Positions 33,913 to 41,801 of a stretch of 64,000 nucleotides of DNA are shown here, one piece after another. The DNA comes from Burkholderia sp. 4M9327F10 (GTDB lineage Bacteria; Pseudomonadota; Gammaproteobacteria; Burkholderiales; Burkholderiaceae). The stretch covers positions 1-64,000 of the forward strand of contig NZ_SCNV01000009.1 in NCBI RefSeq assembly GCF_005503145.1. The letters are read 5' to 3'. Numbering within the stretch: position 1 is the stretch's first letter; each line of letters opens with the position of its first letter. The position numbers and the translations under genes are program-made. The notes under the pieces are model-generated. The model saw only the letters and a program-made list of their open reading frames with translations. It did no database searches and was not told the DNA's origin.

Positions 33913-34653
33913 TTGACCCCGAATCGTCTCTACGATTCTCTAACACCGTTTTGGCTGCGTAAGTATAAGGCGATCTGGAGAAGCATGTCTCATTTTCGAA
34001 AGTCCCAATGCGGGCCCAACTTGGCGAAATCTTCAGCCAGACTCGCAGATCGCAAACCAGCATGGCTTTGTGCAGGTTCGACAACTCGATCTCGACAAGC
34101 CGCGCCCTGCATAGCGAACGTGCAAGAACCCATACCGTTGGCAGTAGCCCGACGTCTCACCCTTTAATTACGCAGTATGCACGAAGCCACAAATTTGAGT
34201 GCAAACGGTTGCACTTTGACCTTTGCTTCCACCGAGGCAAATCTTTCTCCATAGCGAGAAAGCAGCGACGTGCCCACTGTTGTTGATGACCCTGCAACAG
34301 GCCATTTCGCGCAAAGCATGCACACGCTTAGGGCACGTGAACCCTGTTGCTGCTCTATCCAACAGAATCCTTTCATGCTGAAGCGATATACGTTGATGCG
34401 TTAAAGTCAATGCGATGGCCGATGCAAGGTTCACGCACGACGCTATGCCACGAGGTGGAGGCGCATGCTCTCCGCTTTCGGTGCGAGCTTCGCTCAGCTT
34501 GCTTCGAACGGCATTGACCAATGCGTGAGCGCATCACGTTTGCTGTCCGGAATTCGAAAACCGTGCCTGTCTGCACAAGCGGCATACCTGTGAGTTGTGG
34601 TTAAGCATTGCCCCTCGAAGTTGATGAAACAAACTGTTTGAGGAGTCGTTCCA
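33913..34653. other. Long intergenic region with an operator-like palindrome
   Basis: 741 bp without a convincing gene; a 117-codon minus-strand ORF (34168-34521) has no domain and unnatural composition. A 7-bp-arm palindrome AGTGCAA-ACGG-TTGCACT lies at 34198-34215. The right end carries the ribosome binding site of the oxidoreductase (GAGGAG). Confidence 0.5.
34198..34215. promoter_or_regulatory. LacI/GntR-like palindrome
   Basis: AGTGCAA and TTGCACT arms around ACGG. The form suits a LacI-family or other dimeric repressor. The owner is unknown; no such regulator gene is next to it. Confidence 0.4.
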
Positions 34654-35613
34654 ATGAAAGCACTTCAATTCAATTCGTTCGGCGGTCCAGAAGTTCTCGA
34701 GTACATCGATCTCCCAAAACCGGACTGCGATGTCAAAAGCGCCATCGTTGAGATCAAGAGCGCATCGGTCAACCCAAGCGATGTGAAAAACGTCTCCGGA
34801 CATTTCGATCACACACGCCCCCCACGCATTCCTGGCCGTGACTTCAGCGGTGTGGTCGTCGACGGGCCTTCTGAATGGATTGGCGCTGACGTGTGGGGCA
34901 CCGGCGGGGACATCGGCTTTACGCTCGACGGCACGCACTCGGAATACATCAAGATTCCTGTCGCCGCCCTCGCTCGCAAACCCGCCAGGCTGAGTCACGC
35001 ACAGGCTTCCGCTATCGGCGTGAACTTTGTTGTGGCGTGGCTGGGAGCGGTCGACCACGCCCAACTCGCCAAAGGTGAAACCATCGCCGTCATCGGTGCG
35101 AGCGGCGGTGTTGGCGGCGCCGTGACACAAATTGCAAAAGCCCGCGATTGCCGCGTCATCGGCATCGACCGGAATGCACCACTGCTAGACTCGCCCGCCG
35201 GCCGCCTCATCGATGAATATGTGCCTTTCGACGAGCGTACCGTGCAGCACGTCCAGGCGCTCACAGGTGGTGTCGATGTCGTCTATGACGCAGTCGGTGG
35301 CGTCGCTTTCGAAACCGCACTCGGCCTGGTAAAACGGCGCGGCCGCGTCGTTGAAATCAGCGCGACAGGGAAGCGGCGCGTTGACTTCGATCTGATCGAT
35401 TTTTACCACAACGAGACGCAGCTATTCGGTACGGATAGTGCAAAACTGGGCGTCGCTGAAGCCGCTCCTATCCTCAACGCGCTCGTCGAGGGATTTGACA
35501 GCGGCAAGCTGCAACCTCCCATTATTGCCAACAGCTTTAGTCTGGCAGAAGGACAAGACGCATACCGGGCAGTGATAGCTGGGACGCCGGGGCGCGTGGT
35601 TATCACAATGTAA
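34654..35613 (+). CDS. Quinone oxidoreductase-like MDR (zinc-independent) reductase
   Basis: 319 residues. MDR fold: GroES-like N-terminus (ASVNPSDVKNVSG, PRIPGRDFSGVVVDG) and Rossmann nucleotide site AVIGASGGVGGAVTQIAK (about 150-165). No zinc-ligand cysteines are seen, so an NADPH quinone/enone reductase is most likely. The gene stands alone with GAGGAG upstream; a XapX gene follows 57 nt later. Confidence 0.85.
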   Translation: MKALQFNSFGGPEVLEYIDLPKPDCDVKSAIVEIKSASVNPSDVKNVSGHFDHTRPPRIPGRDFSGVVVDGPSEWIGADVWGTGGDIGFTLDGTHSEYIKIPVAALARKPARLSHAQASAIGVNFVVAWLGAVDHAQLAKGETIAVIGASGGVGGAVTQIAKARDCRVIGIDRNAPLLDSPAGRLIDEYVPFDERTVQHVQALTGGVDVVYDAVGGVAFETALGLVKRRGRVVEISATGKRRVDFDLIDFYHNETQLFGTDSAKLGVAEAAPILNALVEGFDSGKLQPPIIANSFSLAEGQDAYRAVIAGTPGRVVITM

Positions 35614-35670
35614 CGGGTTCAATCGGCGACAGCGGGATATCCACCCGCCTCGCCACCTCGGTGAAAAGTC

Positions 35671-35847
35671 ATGAAACCCTATCTTGTTTCGCTCGCCGTC
35701 GGCATATTGGTTGGAATTTTCTACAACGTAGTCGAAGTAAAATCGCCTGCACCGCCAACCGTTGCATTGGCAGGGCTGCTGGGCATGCTGGCCGGTGAAC
35801 ATGCCCTCGCCTTCGCTCGCACGGTGGTCACCCATTTCGTGGGCTAA
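35671..35847 (+). CDS. XapX-domain small membrane protein
   Basis: 58 residues: MKPYLVSLAVGILVGIFYN, then SPAPPTVALAGLLGMLAGEHA, two membrane segments separated by the SPAPP loop typical of the XapX family (DUF1427). Function unproven; the family is common in Proteobacteria beside stress and transport genes. Start chosen at the ATG following GGTGAAAAGTC. It is 57 nt behind the MDR gene, possibly in the same transcript. Confidence 0.8.
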   Translation: MKPYLVSLAVGILVGIFYNVVEVKSPAPPTVALAGLLGMLAGEHALAFARTVVTHFVG

Positions 35848-35898
35848 TGGATTCCGCCTGGAAAGCTCACGCAATCGGCAACGATACGCGTGTGGGCT

Positions 35899-36402
35899 CT
35901 ATATGATGGAGTTGCCGCTATTGATGAGAACGCGGCGCAGCATACTCTTGAGGAAGCCGACCTCTTCGACCGTGAAGCCCAGAAAGAGCTCGTCAAGAAC
36001 ATCGGTGAAAATTGCCGGCATCTGTGCGGCAATGGCGTAACCGTCCGGGGTTAGCGACAAACGCACTGCGCGCCGGTCTGCATCACTGCGGGTCCGGTTG
36101 AGCAATCCCCGCTTTTCCAACCGATCGATCAACCGGGTGACAGCGGCGGCGTCGATCCCGTATTCGCGCGCCAGTTCAGCGGCAAGCACGCACTTTCCGC
36201 TGGCTATCATAAACAACACGCCACCTTGCTGACTGGTCACACCAAGCTCGGCCAGCGCGCGTTGCGTAATCATATTCGACATCGTCGATCTGACTCGTGC
36301 GAGCAGATAGCCGACGCTCTCGCCTATCTCGTAGTCGGTGACAAGGCCGCTTGGCGTGTCGGATACGTCCATCAGGTTTCTCGTGCAATGGTTGGATAAC
36401 AT
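35899..36402 (-). CDS. MarR-family transcriptional regulator
   Basis: 167 residues (or 157 from the ATG at 36372). The winged helix spans about 55-125 (QQGGVLFMIASGKCVLAAELAREYGIDAAAVTRLIDRLEKRGLLNRTRSDADRRAVRLSLT), the classic MarR signature with DRR in the wing. It converges with the XapX gene. Targets unknown, perhaps its own gene or the neighbouring MDR reductase. Confidence 0.85.
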   Translation of the reverse strand: MLSNHCTRNLMDVSDTPSGLVTDYEIGESVGYLLARVRSTMSNMITQRALAELGVTSQQGGVLFMIASGKCVLAAELAREYGIDAAAVTRLIDRLEKRGLLNRTRSDADRRAVRLSLTPDGYAIAAQMPAIFTDVLDELFLGFTVEEVGFLKSMLRRVLINSGNSII

Positions 36403-36868
36403 ACTTTCTCTGCTCTAACCCGAACAAAGGCCGCACACATTAGACCACGCCAAAAGGCGTGGACACAGTGCATATCCTGCGCAGGAGCCCCCTTTGCCAT
36501 TTTCACTGAAGTCGCAAACCCACCGTCAAGGAAAGCTAAATCTTCTTGCAGAGCTTCCCGCTTTTCCCGGCCAGCCGATGCTGAGGACACCCACGAATTT
36601 GACCTTGCAATAGCCACCGTAAGGTTCGACGCGCGATGGCAAAGGACGCCTGAAAAAGGAGCCCGCTCGAAGGCGGGCTAAAGCCTGAGACGCCACTCCG
36701 CAAGGAGCGAAACCAGTATATTCGAAGCTCGGAGCGCCTGCGCTCTCGTTGTCATCGATGTGAGCTTGCCGGGCGCAAACCGCGCTCACGGATGGCCGCC
36801 CGTATAATTCAGCTTGCACAGATCAAGTCATCAGTCGCAACAACTGCATCAGTCCGGAGGAGTCTCCT
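36403..36868. other. Intergenic region upstream of the MscS-like gene
   Basis: 466 bp with no supported gene; minus-strand ORFs here have no domains. It contains an orphan terminator (36661-36678). CCGTATAATTC near 36808 could be a -10 for the channel gene, and GGAGGAG near 36858 is its ribosome binding site. Confidence 0.45.
36661..36678 (-). terminator. Orphan intrinsic terminator
   Basis: GCCCGC / GCGGGC stem with a 6-nt loop; on the minus strand it is followed by TCCTTTTTC. No minus-strand gene starts between it and the plus-strand channel gene, so it may be a relic of a lost gene or end a short antisense RNA. Confidence 0.5.
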
Positions 36869-38332
36869 ATGATTGCCTGGTCGGACCCGCTCACGATCGC
36901 GCTCTGCGCGGCAATACTCTTTATCGCCGTTCTCCGGGTTCGGCCGCTCTCATTGCCGTTCCTTCGCGCCGCATTGCGAATTGGCGCGTTTATCGTCTTC
37001 ACGCTTGCCTTGCTGCATGCCGGGATTTCTCCAAACCGTCCTGTCCAGACCGATATTCCGCTCGTCCAGCATAGTCTCGCTCAGTTCCTGATCGGCGTAT
37101 GGTGGCTAGGCGGAGCGTCGGTCGCCACCAGTGTATTGAGAGCCTCCATCCGGATTCGCCGTCTTCCAATTCGGGAACGTCTGATTCAGGATATCTTCGT
37201 AACGGCCACTTACCTCATTGCGGCTCTGCAAATCAGCTCGAAGGTATTCGGATGGCCGATCGGCGCACTACTCGCAACGTCCGGTGCAGTCGCTATCGTG
37301 GTAGGACTGGCGTTGCAAAGCACCTTGGGCGACGCATTCTCGGGGCTTGTGCTGAATTTGACTCGCCCTTACAAAATCGGCGACTGGATAGCCGTTGGCG
37401 GCACGCTGGAGGGAAAGGTAGTCGAAACCAATTGGCGTGCAACCTACATTTTGACCGTCGAACGCAACCTCGCCGTTGTCCCCAACAGCGTCATTGCCAA
37501 GACGCACTTTATCAATGCGAGCACACCGTCGGCTACACGTGGGATCAACGTCTCGATACAACTTCGGCCTGACGTGAGACCACAAACGGCCAAACTGGCG
37601 CTGCTGCGTGCAGCCTACGGGCACGTGGCCATATTGTCCGAGCCGGCGCCTCGAATCACCATCAAGGCATCCACGGTCAACTTCGTCGAGTATGAAATCC
37701 GCTTCTTCGTGAACCGTCAAGACGACGAGGCAAGCGTCACCACGCAATACTTCGACATCGCCTTCCAGCATCTGGATGCATTCTCGGTTTCACGGGAACC
37801 TCCCGGTGTGACGTACGCCGGGCATGAACGCTCCGGCGTCAGCGAACGAATGCTTGAGCGGACCGGCCTGTTCAATGCACTCCCCGATCAGGAGCGCGAT
37901 GCCCTGATGGATTCGTGTCAAATCCGCGGCGTGAATGTGGACGACACACTCCACGACGCCGACCATCGGCTTGATGGGCTCCTGATTGTCATAGCGGGCG
38001 TCCTGTCGATAAGCGAACAAGATCCCGAAGGAAACCGTGAAGTTGCAAGACTTAACCCCGGTGACTACTGGTTCGACCTTGAGCAAGTCTCGCCTGAATC
38101 TGCTAACACACGCGTTCATGCAACGACACCCGGCCAGGTGCTGTTGATTCCTCGCAAGCAAGCCGTCGCCCTTACCAAAAGCCTTGGACTGTCTTACGAA
38201 ATGGAAAGACCAGGCAGCAAAAGTGCGGACGGCGACAGAAGCGACGCCGCCCCTCCAGGCGCATACACTGACACCGGCAAACCGCACACGCTTAAGCGAT
38301 TCGTGCAGGAGATATTCGATCGCTATCGCTGA
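36869..38332 (+). CDS. MscS-type mechanosensitive channel with cyclic-nucleotide-binding-like domain
   Basis: 487 residues. Several N-terminal membrane spans (about 6-50, 70-95, 108-122). The pore helix and channel core are GALLATSGAVAIVVGLALQSTLGDAFSGLVLNLTRPYKIGDWI (132-174), then the MscS beta domain (VETNWRATYILTVERNLAVVPNS). Residues about 330-440 look like a cNMP-binding fold (ERTGLFNALPDQERDALM ... HRLDGLLIVIAGVLSISE ... LNPGDYWFD). Such MscS-cNMP fusions gate ions or solutes under a second messenger; ligand binding here is uncertain because the phosphate-binding cassette is weak. Confidence 0.85.
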   Translation: MIAWSDPLTIALCAAILFIAVLRVRPLSLPFLRAALRIGAFIVFTLALLHAGISPNRPVQTDIPLVQHSLAQFLIGVWWLGGASVATSVLRASIRIRRLPIRERLIQDIFVTATYLIAALQISSKVFGWPIGALLATSGAVAIVVGLALQSTLGDAFSGLVLNLTRPYKIGDWIAVGGTLEGKVVETNWRATYILTVERNLAVVPNSVIAKTHFINASTPSATRGINVSIQLRPDVRPQTAKLALLRAAYGHVAILSEPAPRITIKASTVNFVEYEIRFFVNRQDDEASVTTQYFDIAFQHLDAFSVSREPPGVTYAGHERSGVSERMLERTGLFNALPDQERDALMDSCQIRGVNVDDTLHDADHRLDGLLIVIAGVLSISEQDPEGNREVARLNPGDYWFDLEQVSPESANTRVHATTPGQVLLIPRKQAVALTKSLGLSYEMERPGSKSADGDRSDAAPPGAYTDTGKPHTLKRFVQEIFDRYR

Positions 38333-38415
38333 TAGGCGTGGCTCGACATCATGCGCGCCAGTCAAGCCTCAAACACACAGACTGGCGAACAAAAATTTTT
38401 GAAATACCCTCCCTT

Positions 38416-38440
38416 GTTACGATACGATACGTGTCGTAAC
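38416..38440. promoter_or_regulatory. Inverted repeat upstream of the first response regulator
   Basis: GTTACGA and TCGTAAC arms with an 11-nt spacer that contains ATACGATACG. TetR-like operator appearance; about 75 bp before the regulator start. Confidence 0.45.
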
Positions 38441-38512
38441 ATAAAACCCGATACATACAGGCATACATCATCTGTACAAGCAGTTCATAACGACCGTCTT
38501 CGTTGGGAAAAT

Positions 38513-39145
38513 ATGAGTGCAGCCGATCCACGCGTCGTATACCTCGTCGACGACGACGAAGACATTTGCCTCTCTCTTGGCAGCTTGTTGCGCTCCAGCG
38601 GATTGCATGTTGAAGCTTTCCCCTCCCTGCGGGAATTCCTTTCATTCCCAAAGCAAGCCGGGCCCAGTTGTCTTGTTCTCGACGTAAGATTGCGTGGCGA
38701 GAACGGACTCACATTCCAGCAGGAAGCGGCGAAAAGCGGTCTGCATATGCCGATACTTTTCATCACGGGTTACGCAGACATCGAAATGTCCGTGCGGGCG
38801 ATGAAAGCCGGCGCGCAAGAGTTCTTCACCAAGCCATTTCGTGACCAGGACATGCTCGACGCAATCGCCCAGGCATTGACCCGGGACGCGGCGCGGCTCG
38901 CAGCGGAGCAGTCCATCGCCGCAATACGCGTCTGCTACGATTCGTTGACGCCGCGCGAACGTGAGGTGATGAGCTACGTCGTCGCCGGACTCGTGAACAA
39001 GGAAATCGCCTTGCAGATGGAACTGAGCGAAATCATGGTGAAAATTCATCGCGGCAGGGTGATGAAGAAAATGGCTTCGCGAAGCATCGCCGATCTGGTT
39101 CGAAAGGCTGACGCGCTGGGGGTGCCGGCAAACTCCAATCGATAG
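38513..39145 (+). CDS. FixJ/NarL-type response regulator, copy 1
   Basis: 210 residues from the ATG at 38513; the longer frame crosses the upstream inverted repeat. REC domain with the acidic pocket VDDDED (about 11-16), phosphoacceptor Asp in CLVLDVRLRG (near 55) and the FTKPF lysine near 105. The LuxR-type helix-turn-helix is SLTPREREVMSYVVAGLVNKEIALQMELSEIMVKIHRG. No kinase gene adjoins it; the giant kinase at 52620-58148 is a candidate partner. Confidence 0.88.
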   Translation: MSAADPRVVYLVDDDEDICLSLGSLLRSSGLHVEAFPSLREFLSFPKQAGPSCLVLDVRLRGENGLTFQQEAAKSGLHMPILFITGYADIEMSVRAMKAGAQEFFTKPFRDQDMLDAIAQALTRDAARLAAEQSIAAIRVCYDSLTPREREVMSYVVAGLVNKEIALQMELSEIMVKIHRGRVMKKMASRSIADLVRKADALGVPANSNR

Positions 39146-39470
39146 CCGGCCTGGCCCCGATATCAGGACGTGATCTCAGGGGCAAGAAGCATACCTAAGT
39201 ATGCGTGATCTATACATGCGAATGGCCGCTTCGCGCTCAGGAGGTGGGCGTACGAGCGACTGAAAGCATTTCACGTTCGCCACCGCCAAATTTCTTTGAA
39301 CAGGCGCTGCTCTTGCGCTACGATGCCTATGGCGAGCCAGATGCCTGCGGCTGCGCTCATCAGCGCAATGGCGTTTCCTCCTCGGTCGACGTTATCGGGC
39401 CAGGCAGATCTGGGTCGACTCACTACGGAACGGAACGCTAACTTCATAACGACAGTCTCATTGAAAATAG
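39146..39470. other. Intergenic region between duplicated response regulators
   Basis: 325 bp. A palindrome GCATAC-CTAA-GTATGC lies at 39189-39204. The last 35 bp before the second regulator (TTCATAACGAC, AAAATA) match those before the first, showing that the duplication included upstream DNA. No gene seen. Confidence 0.55.
39189..39204. promoter_or_regulatory. Palindrome with CATACCTA core
   Basis: GCATAC and GTATGC arms around CTAA. A related ATACCTAGGGATG occurs at 40242-40254 before the third regulator, and a similar palindrome lies before the giant kinase (58408-58430). A likely binding site of these NarL-type regulators. Confidence 0.5.
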
Positions 39471-40103
39471 ATGAATGCCGCCAATCCGCCCATCGTGTAT
39501 GTCCTCGATGATGATGAGGATTTTCGCGCCGCTGTGAGCAGATTGTTGCGTTCCAGCGGGTTGCAAGTGGAGGCCTTCGCCTCCTCACAGGAATTTCTTT
39601 CGTTTCCCAAGCAGGCCCGACCCAGTTGCCTGATTCTTGACGTGCGGCTGCGCGGCGAGAGTGGACTCACGTTCCAGCAGGAAGCAGTCAAAAGTGGTGT
39701 GTTGATGCCGATACTTTTCATCACCGGGCACGGAGATATCGAAATGTCCGTGCGCGCGATGAAGGCCGGAGCGCAGGAATTTTTCACCAAGCCGTTTCGC
39801 GATCAGGATATGCTCGATGCGGTCACTCAAGCGTTGGCCCGCGACGCAGCGCGTCTCGCCGCAGAGCAGTCCATTGCCGAAATACGCAACTGCTACGGCT
39901 CGCTGACGCCGCGCGAACGGGAGGTTCTAGCGTATGTGGTGGCCGGTTTGATGAACAAGGAAATCGCCTACGAAATGCATCTGAGCGAGATCATGGTGAA
40001 AATTCACCGCGGCAAGGTGATGAAAAAAATGGGTTCACGAAGTGTTCCCGATCTCGTTCGGAAGGCTGCATTGCTGGGAGTGTCGGTAAACGTCATCCGG
40101 TAG
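39471..40103 (+). CDS. FixJ/NarL-type response regulator, copy 2
   Basis: 210 residues, colinear with copy 1 and clearly homologous throughout (shared FLSFPKQA, IEMSVRAMKAGAQEFFTKPFRDQDMLDA, SEIMVKIHRG). REC pocket LDDDED, phospho-Asp in CLILDVRLRG, then a LuxR helix-turn-helix. It is a tandem paralog with all catalytic residues kept in both copies, so both are probably functional. A CATACCTAAGTATG palindrome precedes it. Confidence 0.88.
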   Translation: MNAANPPIVYVLDDDEDFRAAVSRLLRSSGLQVEAFASSQEFLSFPKQARPSCLILDVRLRGESGLTFQQEAVKSGVLMPILFITGHGDIEMSVRAMKAGAQEFFTKPFRDQDMLDAVTQALARDAARLAAEQSIAEIRNCYGSLTPREREVLAYVVAGLMNKEIAYEMHLSEIMVKIHRGKVMKKMGSRSVPDLVRKAALLGVSVNVIR

Positions 40104-40485
40104 TCAATTTTGAGCAACGGCATCATCGTTTACGGGACGATTCGCATGGCTTACCCGTTCCCGGCCAGTGCTGGCCCGGACAGCCCGTTCAGTCAGAAGG
40201 CGGGGGCTTTTTGATGTCTGCCGTTGATTGCGAAAACAACTATACCTAGGGATGCTTTTCCTCAAGGCACCCTCCGAATATGCTCGGTTATGGGTACTCG
40301 ATTGAGCTTGCAAGAACTGCATTTCGAATGGCACGGAGAACGTGGGGACAACCGGGCGGTGGAATATCGTGACGTGCGGTAGCTATCGATCGGAGTACGG
40401 GGCCGTCACCGCTAGCAAGTCTGTGCGACTCGCGATCATTGCCCGTATGCCCCGTTGCAAATTTACTGATTGAGGATACCGCCAG
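40104..40485. other. Intergenic region before the single-domain regulator
   Basis: 382 bp. It holds TATACCTAGGGATGC at 40241-40255, related to the 39189 palindrome. No gene supported. Confidence 0.45.
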
Positions 40486-40857
40486 GTGCTCGACTCTCCC
40501 ATCGCTGCTGTTATAGAGGATGACGAAGCGGTCCGGCTTGCTCATTCAAGCCTTATCCGCTCCCTCGGATGGGGGGTTCGTCAATATGGTTCGGCCGACG
40601 ATTTCCTCCAGAGTCTGCAACCAGTCGACGTGGCCTGTGTCGTTTCCGATGTGCAGATGCCCGGGATCACAGGGCTTGAAATGCTACGGCACCTGAATAG
40701 ACAAGGCCGCAATCTGCCGGTCATTTTTATCACCGGCTTCCCGAATGAAACCATGCGCCAGCAGGCATTGCAGGAGGGTGCAAAGTGCTGGCTCATCAAG
40801 CCTGTCGACGCGACCGAGTTGGCGCATTATCTCGACGAGATAATGCGCGGCCGCTAA
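40486..40857 (+). CDS. Single-domain response regulator
   Basis: 123 residues, GTG start with GAGGA upstream. A REC domain only: IEDDEAV, phospho-Asp in CVVSDVQMPG (near 53), FITGFPNE and the conserved KPVD lysine. No output domain, so it probably acts by protein contact or as a phosphate sink beside the two FixJ-like regulators. Confidence 0.85.
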   Translation: MLDSPIAAVIEDDEAVRLAHSSLIRSLGWGVRQYGSADDFLQSLQPVDVACVVSDVQMPGITGLEMLRHLNRQGRNLPVIFITGFPNETMRQQALQEGAKCWLIKPVDATELAHYLDEIMRGR

Positions 40858-40909
40858 CACGGCGTCCCACCCGGCTCGGTCACACTGGGGATTCGGCCAG
40901 AAAACCGAT

Positions 40910-41452
40910 TCACGCCCGCCTCAGAGCCCAGCCACGGCCCATATCTTCATTGTCGGAACTCGTGACAGGACTTTTATTCGGCGCATTCGGCGTGATCGAC
41001 CCTCTCTCCCATTTTTCCAGCGCTTCAGCTGATATCGATTGATCTGCATTCGTTGGACAACGGCCTCGCACACAAGGCCGATAGACCGGGTCGCCGCGCC
41101 GGATTCTCGCGCCGGTCAAGGCACAAATAGCGCTGCCGCGAGCGATGCGCAACTTCCACAGTTGATCTCCGTACCTCCCCGAGGTCGCATCACACCAGCA
41201 GATCGATACCGATGTCGGCGAGCGCCGCTCGAGTATCGAAACGAGTGCGGATCGCGGCATGCCATACTCGACCGCTCGCGCGCGCCGCACTTCGAGCGGG
41301 ATGTAGTTCTCCAGCCTCATCTCCGGCTCGTTGCAATCGCCGCAGTTCGCGCTTTTCGACGAGACTCGGGCAAGAAGGTCCAGAGTCTGCTCCCATGCCC
41401 GGCATTTCGATAAACTTCCCATTGAGCCCTCCATTGGCCGATTGAATGGCAT
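40910..41452 (-). CDS. DUF3331-type protein
   Basis: 180 residues (the start may instead be an internal ATG at residue 7 or 11). The central ALVSILERRSPTSVSICWCDATSGRYGDQLWKLRIARGSAICALTGARIRRGDPVYRP pattern fits the DUF3331 family of Burkholderiales. Two cysteine pairs (CGDC; CVRGRC) could bind zinc. Function unknown. Confidence 0.65.
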   Translation of the reverse strand: MPFNRPMEGSMGSLSKCRAWEQTLDLLARVSSKSANCGDCNEPEMRLENYIPLEVRRARAVEYGMPRSALVSILERRSPTSVSICWCDATSGRYGDQLWKLRIARGSAICALTGARIRRGDPVYRPCVRGRCPTNADQSISAEALEKWERGSITPNAPNKSPVTSSDNEDMGRGWALRRA

Positions 41453-41492
41453 TTAAATCAGGAATGAAATCTTTCAATGCAATCGATAGGCG

Positions 41493-41801
41493 TTACATGT
41501 ACATCTGATTAGCAACCCCAATCAGTTTTTCGGCAATCTGACGCTCGTCGATCTCGAGACACTCAGAGTGTGCGCTCATGAGACTTCGCAGCACGTCCGA
41601 AAGATGTCTGGCAGATGGCGGTTCGGGTACGGCGATCGGCCATGCCGTCATCAGATATGAAAGTGGAACGACGCTTCGGGCTTCGCACCATCGGTCAAAA
41701 AGCTGCAGGCAAAGATCGTTCATTTCAGAAGCGACATCGGGACTCTCTTCAAAGGACCTAAACATACGCACCTGCCATTCGGATTTGATTGGCACAGTCA
41801 A
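41493..41801 (-). CDS. Small hypothetical protein at the end of the RND operon
   Basis: 102 residues, mainly helical, no signal peptide, no known domain. Its start overlaps the stop of the outer membrane factor by 4 nt (translational coupling), which supports it as a real last gene of the efflux operon. The role is unknown. Confidence 0.55.
   Translation of the reverse strand: MTVPIKSEWQVRMFRSFEESPDVASEMNDLCLQLFDRWCEARSVVPLSYLMTAWPIAVPEPPSARHLSDVLRSLMSAHSECLEIDERQIAEKLIGVANQMYM

Noticed and set aside
34168-34521. 117-codon minus-strand ORF in the 741-bp gap
   Set aside because: No domain, no ribosome binding site, contains an operator-like palindrome; not supported as a gene.
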